Origin: Paenibacillus sp. MAHUQ-63
GTDB lineage: Bacteria; Bacillota; Bacilli; Paenibacillales; NBRC-103111
DNA: 64,000 bases
Assembly: GCF_028765165.1 (NCBI RefSeq)
Contig: NZ_JARADB010000003.1
Span: 1,436,042-1,500,041 of the forward strand
Direction of reading: 5' to 3'
A program made the translations under genes and the position numbers. Under the pieces are notes generated by a model. The model saw only the letters and a list, made by a program, of their open reading frames with translations. It made no database searches and was not told the DNA's origin. Of the stretch, positions 17,471-26,080 are shown in pieces (the first letter of the stretch is position 1; each line of letters opens with the position of its first letter).

Positions 17471-17499
17471 TTTAATTTTCAAGGGTTGAGATGTATAAT
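17471..17499 (+). promoter_or_regulatory. Possible promoter of mnmA in the cymR-mnmA gap
   Basis: A consensus TATAAT at 17494-17499 with a poor -35 (TTTAAT) 17 bases upstream, 51 bases before the mnmA start. The rest of the 312-base divergent gap (17239-17550) shows no convincing gene; a 73-codon frame on the minus strand lacks an SD. Confidence 0.4.
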
Positions 17500-17550
17500 A
17501 GTTTGTGTTTACAAAAATGTCTTACAAGATGGAAAAGAGGAACAGGAGCG

Positions 17551-18639
17551 ATGAACAAGAAAACACGCGTTATTCTCGGCATGTCCGGGGGTGTCGACTC
17601 GTCCGTAGCCGCTTTGCTGCTGAAGGAGCAGGGCTATGAAGTGATCGGCATTTTCATGAAAAATTGGGACGATACCGACGAATTTGGCCATTGCACAGCC
17701 GAAGAAGATGCAGAGGATGTCCGCAGAGTGTGCGACCAGCTCGGCATCCCTTTCTATACAGTGAATTTCGAGAAACAATATTACGACAAGGTATTCGCCT
17801 ACTTCTTGGACGAGTATACCAAAGGCCGTACGCCGAATCCGGATGTGATGTGCAACCGGGAAATCAAATTCGGGGAGCTTCTCCAGAAGGTCTTGGACCT
17901 GGGCGGCGATTATATTGCGACAGGCCACTATGCGCAGGTGAAAGAAGAGAATGGGGAGTACAAGCTTCTTCGGGGCAACGATCCCGGTAAGGATCAGACG
18001 TATTTCCTGAATGTACTGACACAGCATCAGCTGTCCAAGGCGATGTTCCCGATCGGCCATCTGCCGAAGCCAGAAGTCCGCAAGATTGCCGAGGCCGCTG
18101 GTCTCGCGACAGCCAAGAAGAAAGACAGCACCGGCATCTGCTTTATCGGCGAACGGGACTTCAAAGAATTCCTCAGCCAGTATTTACCCGCCAAACCTGG
18201 CAACATGGTCGATATTCGCAACGGCGATATCAAAGGCCGCCATGACGGCCTCATGTACTATACGCTCGGCCAAAGACAAGGGCTTGGCATCGGCGGTTCC
18301 GGCTCAGGCGAGCCATGGTTTGTCGTCGACAAAAATTTGGAAACGAACGAGCTGCTCGTCGTTCAAGGCGAACAGTATCCCGGCCTCTACTCCAAGGGAT
18401 TAACGGCCACCGACGTGAACTGGATTTCACCTGTTAAGCCGCAAGGGGCCTTCACCTGTACGGCCAAATTCCGTTACCGCCAGCCCGATCAAGGCGTGAC
18501 GCTTACATTTGCAGAGAACGGAACCGTGGAAGTCGTTTTCGATTCGCCGCAGAAGGCCGTTACTCCCGGACAAGCCGTCGTGTTCTATGACGGGGACGTT
18601 TGCTTGGGCGGCGGCGTCATTGATCAAGTTCACAAATAA
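17551..18639 (+). CDS. mnmA: tRNA 2-thiouridine(34) synthase MnmA
   Basis: A 362-residue MnmA that puts sulfur on U34 of tRNA-Lys, Glu and Gln. It has the PP-loop GMSGGVDSSVAALL, the catalytic Cys in PDVMCNREIKF, the second Cys in STGICFIGERDF and YTLGQRQGLGIGG before the C-terminal barrels. The ATG at 17551 follows AGGAG. The sulfur donor is probably the desulfurase across the divergent promoter. The next plus gene starts 30 bp downstream. Confidence 0.97.
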   Translation: MNKKTRVILGMSGGVDSSVAALLLKEQGYEVIGIFMKNWDDTDEFGHCTAEEDAEDVRRVCDQLGIPFYTVNFEKQYYDKVFAYFLDEYTKGRTPNPDVMCNREIKFGELLQKVLDLGGDYIATGHYAQVKEENGEYKLLRGNDPGKDQTYFLNVLTQHQLSKAMFPIGHLPKPEVRKIAEAAGLATAKKKDSTGICFIGERDFKEFLSQYLPAKPGNMVDIRNGDIKGRHDGLMYYTLGQRQGLGIGGSGSGEPWFVVDKNLETNELLVVQGEQYPGLYSKGLTATDVNWISPVKPQGAFTCTAKFRYRQPDQGVTLTFAENGTVEVVFDSPQKAVTPGQAVVFYDGDVCLGGGVIDQVHK

Positions 18640-18669
18640 GCACAAGGAACGCGAGGAAGGATGATTGCA

Positions 18670-19362
18670 ATGCCCAAAGTGAATGAAGTCGCGCTGCGCG
18701 CTAACACTTACGAGGATGTGAAAGCTATCGTGAAAGAGGTTGGCATTCTGCCTCTCTCCTCTTTCATCCCCGATCATCCCTCTCTTGAATCCGTAACGAC
18801 GCACGATCAGTGGCACACCGGACTCGAGACGGATCCTTGGCTATGGCGGGATCGGCTGCCAGGCGACGGACTTGCCGCTTACGGAAGGTTCTTCGCGAAG
18901 AAGCCTTTGTTGATTTCGGCCGACCTCTTTCCACTGGTCAAGAACCTGCTGGAAGACCCGTACTCCGTTGAAGAACGGTATGAGGACGGGCAGCTTCCCA
19001 AGTCGGCCGTCCAACTGTTCCAAGCCGTAGAAGCGAACGAAGGCATCGATGTTAAGGAACTGCGGGCTGTGACCGGCATGAAGGCTAAGGAGTCCAAAGC
19101 CGAATTCGACCGGGCGCTCATTGAACTGCAAAGCACAACGGATCTTGTTATTGCGGGAATCAGCGAGCGATTGAATGCCAACGGAACCAAAAACGGCTGG
19201 AATAGCACTTGCTACATGACGGCGCTGCATTGGATGGAGCTTCACCGTTTGAAGCCGAATACGGAGCCAACGCCGGAGGCAAGAAGCCGGTTCAGAGCTT
19301 ATGTGCAGGAACGATACAGTCAAGCCGCCGCTGCGTATTTAGGGAAGATATTCAAGTTATAA
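18670..19362 (+). CDS. Conserved protein, possibly AlkZ-related
   Basis: A 230-residue soluble protein. It has a WLWRDRLPGDGLAAYGRFFAK segment and a central helical part (IDVKELRAVTGMKAKESKAEFD) that looks like a winged-helix DNA-binding unit. This layout recalls the AlkZ-related proteins, distant relatives of the YcaQ/AlkZ DNA glycosylases, but the catalytic motif was not identified, so the assignment is tentative. The ATG at 18670 has AAGG 9 bases upstream; the ATG at 18661 is an alternative. It follows mnmA by 30 bp and ends in a strong terminator. Confidence 0.7.
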   Translation: MPKVNEVALRANTYEDVKAIVKEVGILPLSSFIPDHPSLESVTTHDQWHTGLETDPWLWRDRLPGDGLAAYGRFFAKKPLLISADLFPLVKNLLEDPYSVEERYEDGQLPKSAVQLFQAVEANEGIDVKELRAVTGMKAKESKAEFDRALIELQSTTDLVIAGISERLNANGTKNGWNSTCYMTALHWMELHRLKPNTEPTPEARSRFRAYVQERYSQAAAAYLGKIFKL

Positions 19363-19368
19363 GGATGA

Positions 19369-19403
19369 AGCCTGTTCCAGGTTGGAGGAACAGGCTTTTT
19401 TAT
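19369..19403 (+). terminator. Terminator after the mnmA pair
   Basis: AGCCTGTTCC and GGAACAGGCT form a perfect 10-bp stem with an 8-base loop, followed by TTTTTTTATT. Confidence 0.93.
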
Positions 19404-19494
19404 TTGAGTCCTGCGATGTGGCCAAATTTACCGTTAGCCCCGCCGTATGTCGCCAACTTACAGAGCGAACCCTATTGGCGAAAGGTGTGAGCGA

Positions 19495-19875
19495 ATGAGT
19501 ACACTCTCAACCGTATTTCTCCTTATCGGGCTAGGCTGCTGCGATGCTTCACAGGCTCAGCCAGGCATGCTGACAGGCCCCCAGCAAACCATAGCCATTC
19601 ATGCCGCCAACTACCAAGAACCCGATCCCTCTTATGCCAAATGGAGCCGTCTTGCTTTCAGGGAAGCCGGCAAAGTATATACCCTGCTCGATTACAAGTA
19701 CATGGGCCATTCCCATGTTGCGGCTGGCGTGGATCAACAGCAGTTCCGATTCTGGGTCAGACATCAAGGCAAGGAATTTCCGCTGATTGTTTCGATTCGG
19801 TATAACCCTGTTACAGAGAAGCTTTACAGCATTGATATGGAACAAGAAAAAAGAGGGAACCTGCCGATCCTATAG
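19495..19875 (+). CDS. Secreted DUF3889-like protein
   Basis: A 126-residue protein with a hydrophobic N-terminus (TVFLLIGLGCC) that looks like a signal peptide; an adjacent Cys pair leaves a lipoprotein open, though the context is not a classic lipobox. The mature part has PSYAKWSRLAFREAG, YKYMGHSHV, FRFWVRHQGKEF and a final TEKLYSI, the pattern of DUF3889. Function unknown. AAAGGTG lies 7 bases before the ATG at 19495. Its stop overlaps the convergent rarA stop by 6 bp. Confidence 0.75.
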   Translation: MSTLSTVFLLIGLGCCDASQAQPGMLTGPQQTIAIHAANYQEPDPSYAKWSRLAFREAGKVYTLLDYKYMGHSHVAAGVDQQQFRFWVRHQGKEFPLIVSIRYNPVTEKLYSIDMEQEKRGNLPIL

Positions 19876-21189
19876 ATCCGCAGGCTTCCCTCTTCTTTTG
19901 AGCTGGTTCTGCCGCATTTTCTCTTCCGTTCCTTGTTCGCTGGCGGCGAAGATGATTTCATGCTTGATTTCATCCGGCAAATACTGCTGCTGAACGAAGT
20001 GGCCGGGGTAATCATGCGGATACATATATCCTTTGTGCCCGAGCTTCTCGGCACCTTTGTAATGGGTATCCCGCAGATGAAGCGGCACATCGGCGGATCT
20101 CACACGCTCCATCAGCTGCTCCGCGCGGGAAATCGCGATCGGGATGGAATTCGACTTCGGACTTTCTACGGCGAACAAAATTGCCTGGGAAATGATGTAC
20201 TTCGATTCCGGCCAGCCAATCTTATGATAAGCGTCCATGGCTGTCACGGACTGGATCATCGCCTGAGGGTTCGCCAGGCCGATGTCTTCGCTGCAGCAGA
20301 CGATCAGGCGCCGCAGGAACGTCATGGGATCCATGCCGAGCTTCTCGACGGCATAGAAGAACCAGAACAGCGCGGCGTCGCTGGAGCCGCGTAAGCTCTT
20401 GTGGAAAGCGGACAAGACGTCGTATTGCGTCGACTCGTCCGCTTTCACGATCGGGCGGCGGATCGACTCCTCCGCCACCTCGAGCGTGATCCGAACCGTG
20501 CCGTCCGGTTCGGGGGAAGTCGTCAGCGCTGCCAGCTCCAGCGCGTTCAGGGAGCGGCGGATGTCGCCGACGGCCATCCGCGCGATGTGCTCCAGCGCCT
20601 CCTCGTCCACTTGGAGGCGCATGAAGCCGAGCCCCTTGACGGGGTCGGCGATGGCTCTGCGCATGGCGATCAGCGCATGCTCCGCCGTGAGGGGTTCGAG
20701 CTGAAACAGCGTCGAGCGAGACAGCAGAGCCCCGTTCACATGGTGGAACGGGTTCTCTGTGGTCGCCCCGATGAAGATGAGGATGCCCTGCTCCACGGCA
20801 GGCAGCAGCGCATCCTGCCGCGAGGTGTTGAAGCGGTGCACCTCGTCAAGGAACAAGATCGTCTTGCGGCCGTACATCGCTTTGTTGTTTTTGGCCAGCT
20901 CGATGATCTCGCGCACGTCTTTGACCGAAGCATCGACCGCATTCAGCTTCATGAACTCGCCTTGCGTGCGGTTCGCGATGATGCCGGCTAAGGTCGTTTT
21001 GCCGGTCCCCGGCGGGCCGTAGAGCAGAATCGAGCTGACTTGATCGGCTTCGATGGCTCTGCGCAGCAGCTTGCCTTTGCCGACAATCTGCTCCTGGCCG
21101 ATATATTCGTCCAGCGTTGTCGGGCGCATCCGGTCTGCCAGCAGCTTGCCGGCCGGTTCTTGTGATGCGGCATATGTAAACAGGTCCAT
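19870..21189 (-). CDS. rarA: Replication-associated recombination protein RarA (AAA+)
   Basis: A 439-residue MgsA/RarA/WRNIP1 family clamp-loader-like ATPase. Walker A is GPPGTGKTTLAG, Walker B is FLDEVHRF, sensor 1 is GATTENPFHHVN and the arginine finger region is GALLSRSTLF. The C-terminal tetramerisation domain includes GSDAALFWFFYAVEKLGMDP. It acts at stalled forks with SSB. AAGGA lies 8 bases before the ATG. B. subtilis rarA (yrvN) is next to cymR, as here apart from the inserted mnmA-side genes. Confidence 0.96.
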   Translation of the reverse strand: MDLFTYAASQEPAGKLLADRMRPTTLDEYIGQEQIVGKGKLLRRAIEADQVSSILLYGPPGTGKTTLAGIIANRTQGEFMKLNAVDASVKDVREIIELAKNNKAMYGRKTILFLDEVHRFNTSRQDALLPAVEQGILIFIGATTENPFHHVNGALLSRSTLFQLEPLTAEHALIAMRRAIADPVKGLGFMRLQVDEEALEHIARMAVGDIRRSLNALELAALTTSPEPDGTVRITLEVAEESIRRPIVKADESTQYDVLSAFHKSLRGSSDAALFWFFYAVEKLGMDPMTFLRRLIVCCSEDIGLANPQAMIQSVTAMDAYHKIGWPESKYIISQAILFAVESPKSNSIPIAISRAEQLMERVRSADVPLHLRDTHYKGAEKLGHKGYMYPHDYPGHFVQQQYLPDEIKHEIIFAASEQGTEEKMRQNQLKRRGKPADL

Positions 21190-21236
21190 GTTGACTATCC
21201 TTTGCTTTGTAATGAAGTAATGATCGAACTTGTACC

Positions 21237-21266
21237 ATTATAACCTGCGGGAGCTGAGCCTGTCAT
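21237..21266 (-). promoter_or_regulatory. SigA promoter of rarA
   Basis: ATGACA-N18-TATAAT on the minus strand, about 48 bases before the rarA ATG. Five of six -35 and all -10 positions match. Confidence 0.6.
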
Positions 21267-21541
21267 GTCTTACGTAGGGTCAAACCGCTTATTGCGGGGC
21301 GTGCAGGTACTGATGCGTGTCGGAAAAGTAGCTTACTGGTAATAGATTAGCGTGCAGCTATTGTGTGAGTATTAGGGTGATTGGATTGTGTAGGGTGCTA
21401 TGGGGAGTAGCTATAGTGTTTCTTGCGGGAGCTGCCTTTGGCGATTAGCGTGTTTCTTGTGGGGAGCTGATAGGTTAGTGTAACTCGTAAGGCATGAGTA
21501 GATCGGTGCGACAAAGTGTTTGAGCTGACCAGAGCCGCCTT
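21267..21541. other. Gene-free stretch upstream of rarA
   Basis: About 275 bases with no ORF that has an SD and no RNA family recognised. The composition is G- and T-rich on the plus strand (repeated TGTGGGGAGCTG-like words) and may be decayed sequence. It leads into the nested repeat element. Confidence 0.5.
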
Positions 21542-21727
21542 CTAACGGACACACAAGACGCTATTTTGCGTTTCTAGCCCTATTGGAAATCTAACGGACA
21601 GGAGAGCCGCTATTCGGCTGTTTTTGGAGGTTTTAGGGGCATTTTAGGCCAAATAACGGCTTCCCAGTCCGTTAGAATTTAGATTAGCCCTAAAACAGGG
21701 AAATAGCGTCCCCTGTGTCCGTTAGAA
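21542..21727. repeat. Nested inverted-repeat element (single copy)
   Basis: Four copies of a motif of about 28 bp in the order forward, forward, reverse, reverse: CTAACGGACACACAAGACGC (21542), CTAACGGACAGGAGAGCCGC (21591) and their near complements ending GTCCGTTAG at about 21674 and 21726. The outer pair (GACGCTATTT / AAATAGCGTC) and the inner pair (GCCGCTATT / AATAACGGC) each match beyond the CTAACGGACA core. The same order and length recur at 62710-63424. Confidence 0.85.
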
Positions 21728-21750
21728 CCCGTGCTCGCCCGCCTGCTTGC

Positions 21751-21955
21751 CACACTGCCACTCCGCCATTCTGCCATTCTACCATTCTACCATTCCCTCA
21801 TTCCGCCATTCTGCCATTCACCATTCTGTCCTCCCTCATTCTGCCACTCTGCCATTCACCATTCTGTCCTCCCTCATTCTGCCACTCCGTCACTCTACCA
21901 TTCCGCATTCTAGCCCCCCGCATTCTGCCACCCCTGCCCTCCGCCGTTCCTTCGT
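21751..21955. repeat. Degenerate simple-sequence array, unit about CCATTCTG
   Basis: A run of CCATTCTGC-like 8-10 base words on the plus strand, including a 38-bp tandem duplication (21813-21850 and 21851-21888). It is pyrimidine-rich and free of stop codons in several frames, which makes false ORFs. Confidence 0.85.
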
Positions 21956-21964
21956 TCTGTCAGT

Positions 21965-22115
21965 CATCTGTCTTCCTGTCTTCCTGTCTTCCTGTCTTCC
22001 TGTCTTCCTATCTTCCTGTCTTCCTGTCTTCCTATCTTCCTGTCTTTCTGTTTCTGCTTTCCTGCCTTCCTGCCTTCCTGCCTTCCTGTCTTCCTGTCTT
22101 CCTGCCTCCCTGCCC
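21965..22115. repeat. Octanucleotide array, unit TCTTCCTG
   Basis: About 17 copies of an 8-base unit, mostly TCTTCCTG with TCTTCCTA and GCCTTCCT variants. The plus strand is almost all pyrimidine, so the minus strand is a CAGGAAGA purine tract. It lies between the 3' end of tcdA and the 5' side of rarA. Confidence 0.92.
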
Positions 22116-22128
22116 CGCCCGCATAAAG

Positions 22129-22161
22129 CAAAAAAAAAAAACGGATGCCCAAGGGCATCCG
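22129..22161 (-). terminator. Terminator after tcdA, with an extra repeat arm
   Basis: A perfect 9-bp stem CGGATGCCC / GGGCATCCG with a 2-base loop on the plus strand, followed on the minus strand by at least 12 Ts. A second GGGCATCCG arm at 22166-22174 offers an alternative pairing for the same middle arm. Confidence 0.92.
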
Positions 22162-22187
22162 CTCAGGGCATCCGTTCATCTTCAAAC

Positions 22188-22940
22188 CTACTTCTTCAAG
22201 CCGCTCTCCAGCAAATCCTTCACAGCTTCGCTCACCATAATGAGTCCGGCTACTGGAGGAACGAACGCATTGCTCGCCGGAGGCTGCTTCGCTTTGCGAA
22301 TCTCCGGGGCATTCGCCGGCACGATTTGCTGCGTGACGTCCTCACGCGGCTTCATCGGCTCCTCGGTCGAGAATACGACCTTAACGCCTTTCTTGATGCC
22401 CTCTTTGCGCAGCTTCTGCCGCACCACGCGGGCGATCGGGTCCATGCTCGTTTTGGAAATATCCGCAACTTTGAACTGCGAGGGGTCCATCTTGTTGGCG
22501 GCTCCCATGCTGGAGATGATCGGAATCTTCCGCTCCAAGCATTGTTTGATCAGATGAATTTTGTACGAAATCGTATCGCTCGCATCAAGCACATAATCGA
22601 TATGATGCGCGAATACTTCCTCATACGTCTCCTCCGTATAAAACATCCGCAGCGAGATGACGTCGCATTCCGGATTAATCAGCTTGATGCGGTCGCGCAT
22701 CAAATCCGCTTTCGGCTGACCGACCGTCGTCATCAGCGCATGAATCTGGCGGTTGATATTCGTGATATCAACCACGTCTTTATCGATCAGAATCAAGCGG
22801 CCGACACCGGTCCGCGCCAGCGCTTCGGCAGCGATGGAGCCGACACCGCCGATACCGAGTACCGCGACGGTGCTGTTCTTCATCACTTCCAGGCCCTCAG
22901 GGCCGATGGCAAGTTCTGTCCGAGAAAATTGATGAAGCAT
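22188..22940 (-). CDS. tcdA: tRNA threonylcarbamoyladenosine dehydratase TcdA (YrvM)
   Basis: A 250-residue E1-like (ThiF/MoeB fold) enzyme that cyclises t6A37 to ct6A in an ATP-dependent way. The nucleotide site GIGGVGSIAAEALARTGVG, the DITNINRQ motif and the Asp in DYVLDASDTI are present. The C-terminal PPASNAFVPPVAGLIM is typical of TcdA and separates it from MoeB and ThiF; the Zn CxxC pair of those enzymes is missing. GAGGAAG lies upstream of the ATG. It follows aspS by 26 bp, the aspS-yrvM order known from B. subtilis. Confidence 0.93.
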   Translation of the reverse strand: MLHQFSRTELAIGPEGLEVMKNSTVAVLGIGGVGSIAAEALARTGVGRLILIDKDVVDITNINRQIHALMTTVGQPKADLMRDRIKLINPECDVISLRMFYTEETYEEVFAHHIDYVLDASDTISYKIHLIKQCLERKIPIISSMGAANKMDPSQFKVADISKTSMDPIARVVRQKLRKEGIKKGVKVVFSTEEPMKPREDVTQQIVPANAPEIRKAKQPPASNAFVPPVAGLIMVSEAVKDLLESGLKK

Positions 22941-22966
22941 GGTAACACTTCCTCTTAATATGGTTC

Positions 22967-24745
22967 TTAGGCTTTGGCAGGCTGCTTAAGCGCTAAGCGA
23001 ATCGACAGCTGCTCGAGCTGCTTGTCGTCGACAGTTCCCGGCGCATCCATCAGCAGGTCTGTCGCGCTCGCCGTTTTCGGGAATGCGATCGTTTCTCTCA
23101 AGTTGTTGCGGCCTGTAATCAGCATGACCAAACGGTCGAAACCGAAAGCGAAACCGCCGTGCGGAGGCGTTCCATATTCGAACGCTTCCAGCAAGAAGCC
23201 GAATTTCTCCCATGCTTCCTCATTGGAGAAGCCAAGCGCTGCGAACATTTTCTCTTGAACCTCACGCTTATAAATACGCATCGAACCGCCGCCCACTTCG
23301 TACCCGTTCAAGACAAGGTCGTAAGCTTGAGCGCGGATTTGGCCCGGATCCGTATCGAAGAGATGAATGTCCTCTTCGTTCGGACGCGTGAACGGATGGT
23401 GTTCCGCTACATAGCGTTTGGCTTCTTCGTCGTATCCAAGCAGCGGGAAATCAACAACCCATGCGTATTTGAATTGCGTATCGTCGATCAAACCGAGGTC
23501 GCGGCCGATTTTCAAACGCAGGTTACCGAGTACGTCCGCTACAACTTTCTTCTTGTCTGCGGAGAAGAGCAGCAAGTCGCCTTCCTCAGCGCCCAGACGC
23601 TCTGTCAAAGCGGCAATCTCCGCTTCGCTGAAAAATTTCACGATCGGCCCTTTGAACTCGCCGTCTTTCACTTGAATCCACGCCAAGCCTTTGGCCCCGT
23701 AACGCGCCGCGAATGGCAGCAGGTCGTCGATCTCTTTACGGCTCCAAGTACCGCAGCCTTTGGCGTTCAGCGCCTTCACTTGGCCCCCGCCTTTGACTAC
23801 ATTCGCAAATACTTGAACGCCGGAAGCTTCAACGATATCCGACACATCTTGAAGCTCCAGTCCGAAACGCAGGTCCGGCTTGTCGGAGCCGTACTTCGCC
23901 ATAGCATCGGCATGCGTGATGCGTTGGAAAGGACGAGGAATTTCCACTTGCGCAGTTTCTCTCATCAAGTTAACGACAAGCTCCTCCAGAATGTCCAGAA
24001 GCTGATCCTGGGACAGGAAGGAAGTCTCGATGTCGACTTGTGTAAATTCCGGTTGGCGGTCTGCGCGAAGATCCTCATCACGGAAACAGCGTGCGATTTG
24101 GTAGTAGCGTTCAAGACCACTCACCATTAACAGCTGCTTGAAAATTTGCGGAGACTGCGGCAGCGCGAAAAACTCGCCTGGATGCACACGGCTCGGCACC
24201 AAGTAATCGCGTGCGCCTTCCGGCGTGCTTTTCGTCAAAATCGGCGTTTCGACTTCAATGAATCCTTGATCGTCCAAGAAATTACGGAACACTTTGGACG
24301 CTTTGGAGCGCAGCATCAACGTTTTTTGCATTTCCGGACGGCGCAGGTCCAGATAACGGTATTTCAAACGAACGGCCTCATCCACTTCAACACCGTCTTC
24401 AATGAAGAACGGAGGCGTTTTGGCAGCGTTCATGATTTCAATTTCAGTTACTTGCACTTCGATTTCGCCTGTAGGAATGTTTTTGTTCACTGTTTCCAGA
24501 TCGCGTTCTACAACTTTCCCTTTCACGGCGAGCACATATTCATTGCGTGCACGGTCGGCAATCGCCAGTGCATCTCCAGAGAAATCAGGGTTAAAAACAA
24601 TTTGGACAAGTCCGCTGCGGTCGCGAAGATCGATGAATAGAACGCCCCCTAGGTCGCGTCTTCTTTGCACCCACCCGTTTAGTGTTACAGTCTGTCCTAC
24701 TTGGGCTTTCGTCAGCTGCCCGCAATGATGTGTTTTGAGCATCAT
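22967..24745 (-). CDS. aspS: Aspartyl-tRNA synthetase
   Basis: A 592-residue bacterial-type AspRS: an OB-fold anticodon domain (GWVQRRRDLGGVLFIDLRDR), class II motif 2 (FRDEDLRADRQPEFTQVD), the bacterial GAD insertion (residues about 290-410) and motif 3 (GFAFGFDRLVML). It charges tRNA-Asp. AGGAGG lies 10 bases before the ATG at 24745; a second ATG follows immediately. It is the second gene of a hisS-aspS-tcdA operon under the hisS T-box. Whether it also charges tRNA-Asn cannot be told from this window. Confidence 0.98.
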   Translation of the reverse strand: MMLKTHHCGQLTKAQVGQTVTLNGWVQRRRDLGGVLFIDLRDRSGLVQIVFNPDFSGDALAIADRARNEYVLAVKGKVVERDLETVNKNIPTGEIEVQVTEIEIMNAAKTPPFFIEDGVEVDEAVRLKYRYLDLRRPEMQKTLMLRSKASKVFRNFLDDQGFIEVETPILTKSTPEGARDYLVPSRVHPGEFFALPQSPQIFKQLLMVSGLERYYQIARCFRDEDLRADRQPEFTQVDIETSFLSQDQLLDILEELVVNLMRETAQVEIPRPFQRITHADAMAKYGSDKPDLRFGLELQDVSDIVEASGVQVFANVVKGGGQVKALNAKGCGTWSRKEIDDLLPFAARYGAKGLAWIQVKDGEFKGPIVKFFSEAEIAALTERLGAEEGDLLLFSADKKKVVADVLGNLRLKIGRDLGLIDDTQFKYAWVVDFPLLGYDEEAKRYVAEHHPFTRPNEEDIHLFDTDPGQIRAQAYDLVLNGYEVGGGSMRIYKREVQEKMFAALGFSNEEAWEKFGFLLEAFEYGTPPHGGFAFGFDRLVMLITGRNNLRETIAFPKTASATDLLMDAPGTVDDKQLEQLSIRLALKQPAKA

Positions 24746-24781
24746 AATAGTATTGCCTCCTCATAAGTAGTTATACAACAT

Positions 24782-26047
24782 TTATTCGAATAGTGTTTTT
24801 GCGGCATTCGAGCCCAGGTCCACTAAACTCACCGTAACTTGCGAACCGGTTTCCATCTGCTTCAGCGTAATTTCGCCGCGAGCCAATTCATCGTCCCCGA
24901 GAATCGCCACATATTTCGCTTGGAGACGGTCCGCGGATTTCATTTGCGCCTTCATTTTGCGGCCTTGGTAATCTTTCTCCGCCTTAAGCCCTTGGATACG
25001 CAGCTGCTGCAGCAGCTTCGTCACTTCTTTCTCCGCCGCAGCGCCAAGTCCAATCAAGTAAACATCCAGCGGCTCCGGCTTCGGAATTTCCACGCCCTGC
25101 GCTTGGAGCACGAGAAGAATGCGCTCAAGGCCCAAGCCTAAGCCGACACCCGGTTGATCGGTCCCATGGCCGCCGATTTGTTCCACGAGGCCGTTGTAGC
25201 GTCCGCCTCCGCCAATCGTATCGATGGCGCCAATGCCGGCGGCTTTGTACTCAAACGCGGTGTGCGTGTAATAATCAAGACCGCGAACGAGACGGGGATT
25301 CACCCGGTATGGAATTTCCATTGCAGACAAATGTTCTTTCACTTGAGCGAAGTGTGTGGAACATTCTTCATCCAGGTAATCCAGAATCTCAGGTGCGCCT
25401 TCGCCGTACTTTTGATCGATTTTGCAATCAAGAATACGCATAGGGTTTCTGTCGTAACGGGACTGGCAGTCCTTGCAAAGCTTATCTTTCACCGGTGCGA
25501 AAAACTCCTGCAATTTCTCGCGGTAAACCGTTCTTACCGAAGGCGTACCGACGGAATTAATTTCGACCGTGACGTCTTTGAGACCGATTTCTTTATAGAA
25601 CGTATAACCAAGAGCGATCACTTCGGCGTCCATGCTGGGATCGACGGATCCGAAAGCTTCGATGCCGAACTGGTGGAATTGGCGATATCTTCCGGCCTGC
25701 GGCTGCTCATAGCGGAACATCGGACCTACGTAATACAGCTTGGTAACATCCGGTACCCCGTAGAGCTTATTCTCGACATAAGCCCGCACGACACCTGCCG
25801 TACCTTCAGGACGCAACGAAATGCTGCGGTCTCCCTTATCCATGAAGGTATACATTTCTTTCTCCACGATGTCGGTCGTTTCGCCAACCCCTCTTGAAAA
25901 CAGTTCCGTGCTTTCGAAGATCGGTGTCCGAATTTCTTTGTAATTAAATCTTTGACACAAGTCTCTCGCTTTGTTCTCCAGGTACTGCCACTTCTCGACT
26001 TCACCGGGCAGAAGGTCCTGTGTGCCTTTCGGCTTCTGAATGCTCAT
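24782..26047 (-). CDS. hisS: Histidyl-tRNA synthetase
   Basis: A 421-residue HisRS: KGTQDLLPGEVEKW at the N-terminus, motif 2 (YVGPMFRYEQPQAGRYRQFHQ), the histidine A box (RGLDYYTHTAFEY) and motif 3 (GVGLGLERILLVL), then the HGTP anticodon domain. It charges tRNA-His. GGGAGG lies 8 bases before the ATG. A T-box leader controls it and probably the downstream aspS (36 bp gap) and tcdA. Confidence 0.98.
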   Translation of the reverse strand: MSIQKPKGTQDLLPGEVEKWQYLENKARDLCQRFNYKEIRTPIFESTELFSRGVGETTDIVEKEMYTFMDKGDRSISLRPEGTAGVVRAYVENKLYGVPDVTKLYYVGPMFRYEQPQAGRYRQFHQFGIEAFGSVDPSMDAEVIALGYTFYKEIGLKDVTVEINSVGTPSVRTVYREKLQEFFAPVKDKLCKDCQSRYDRNPMRILDCKIDQKYGEGAPEILDYLDEECSTHFAQVKEHLSAMEIPYRVNPRLVRGLDYYTHTAFEYKAAGIGAIDTIGGGGRYNGLVEQIGGHGTDQPGVGLGLGLERILLVLQAQGVEIPKPEPLDVYLIGLGAAAEKEVTKLLQQLRIQGLKAEKDYQGRKMKAQMKSADRLQAKYVAILGDDELARGEITLKQMETGSQVTVSLVDLGSNAAKTLFE

Positions 26048-26080
26048 GTGTTCAACCTCCCTTTATCTCATCAATAACAA

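Noticed and set aside
21751..22115. Possible CRISPR array
   Set aside because: The repeat units are 8-10 bases with no unique spacers, and no cas genes are present.
21715..22958. Long plus-strand open frames rich in Pro, Ser, His, Leu and Cys
   Set aside because: They come from the pyrimidine simple repeats, which lack stop codons in several frames, and then run antisense through tcdA. There is no SD.
22941..22966. 6S RNA expected between tcdA and aspS, as in B. subtilis
   Set aside because: The gap is only 26 bp, so no such RNA can be there, and none was recognised in the 21.2-21.5 kb gap.
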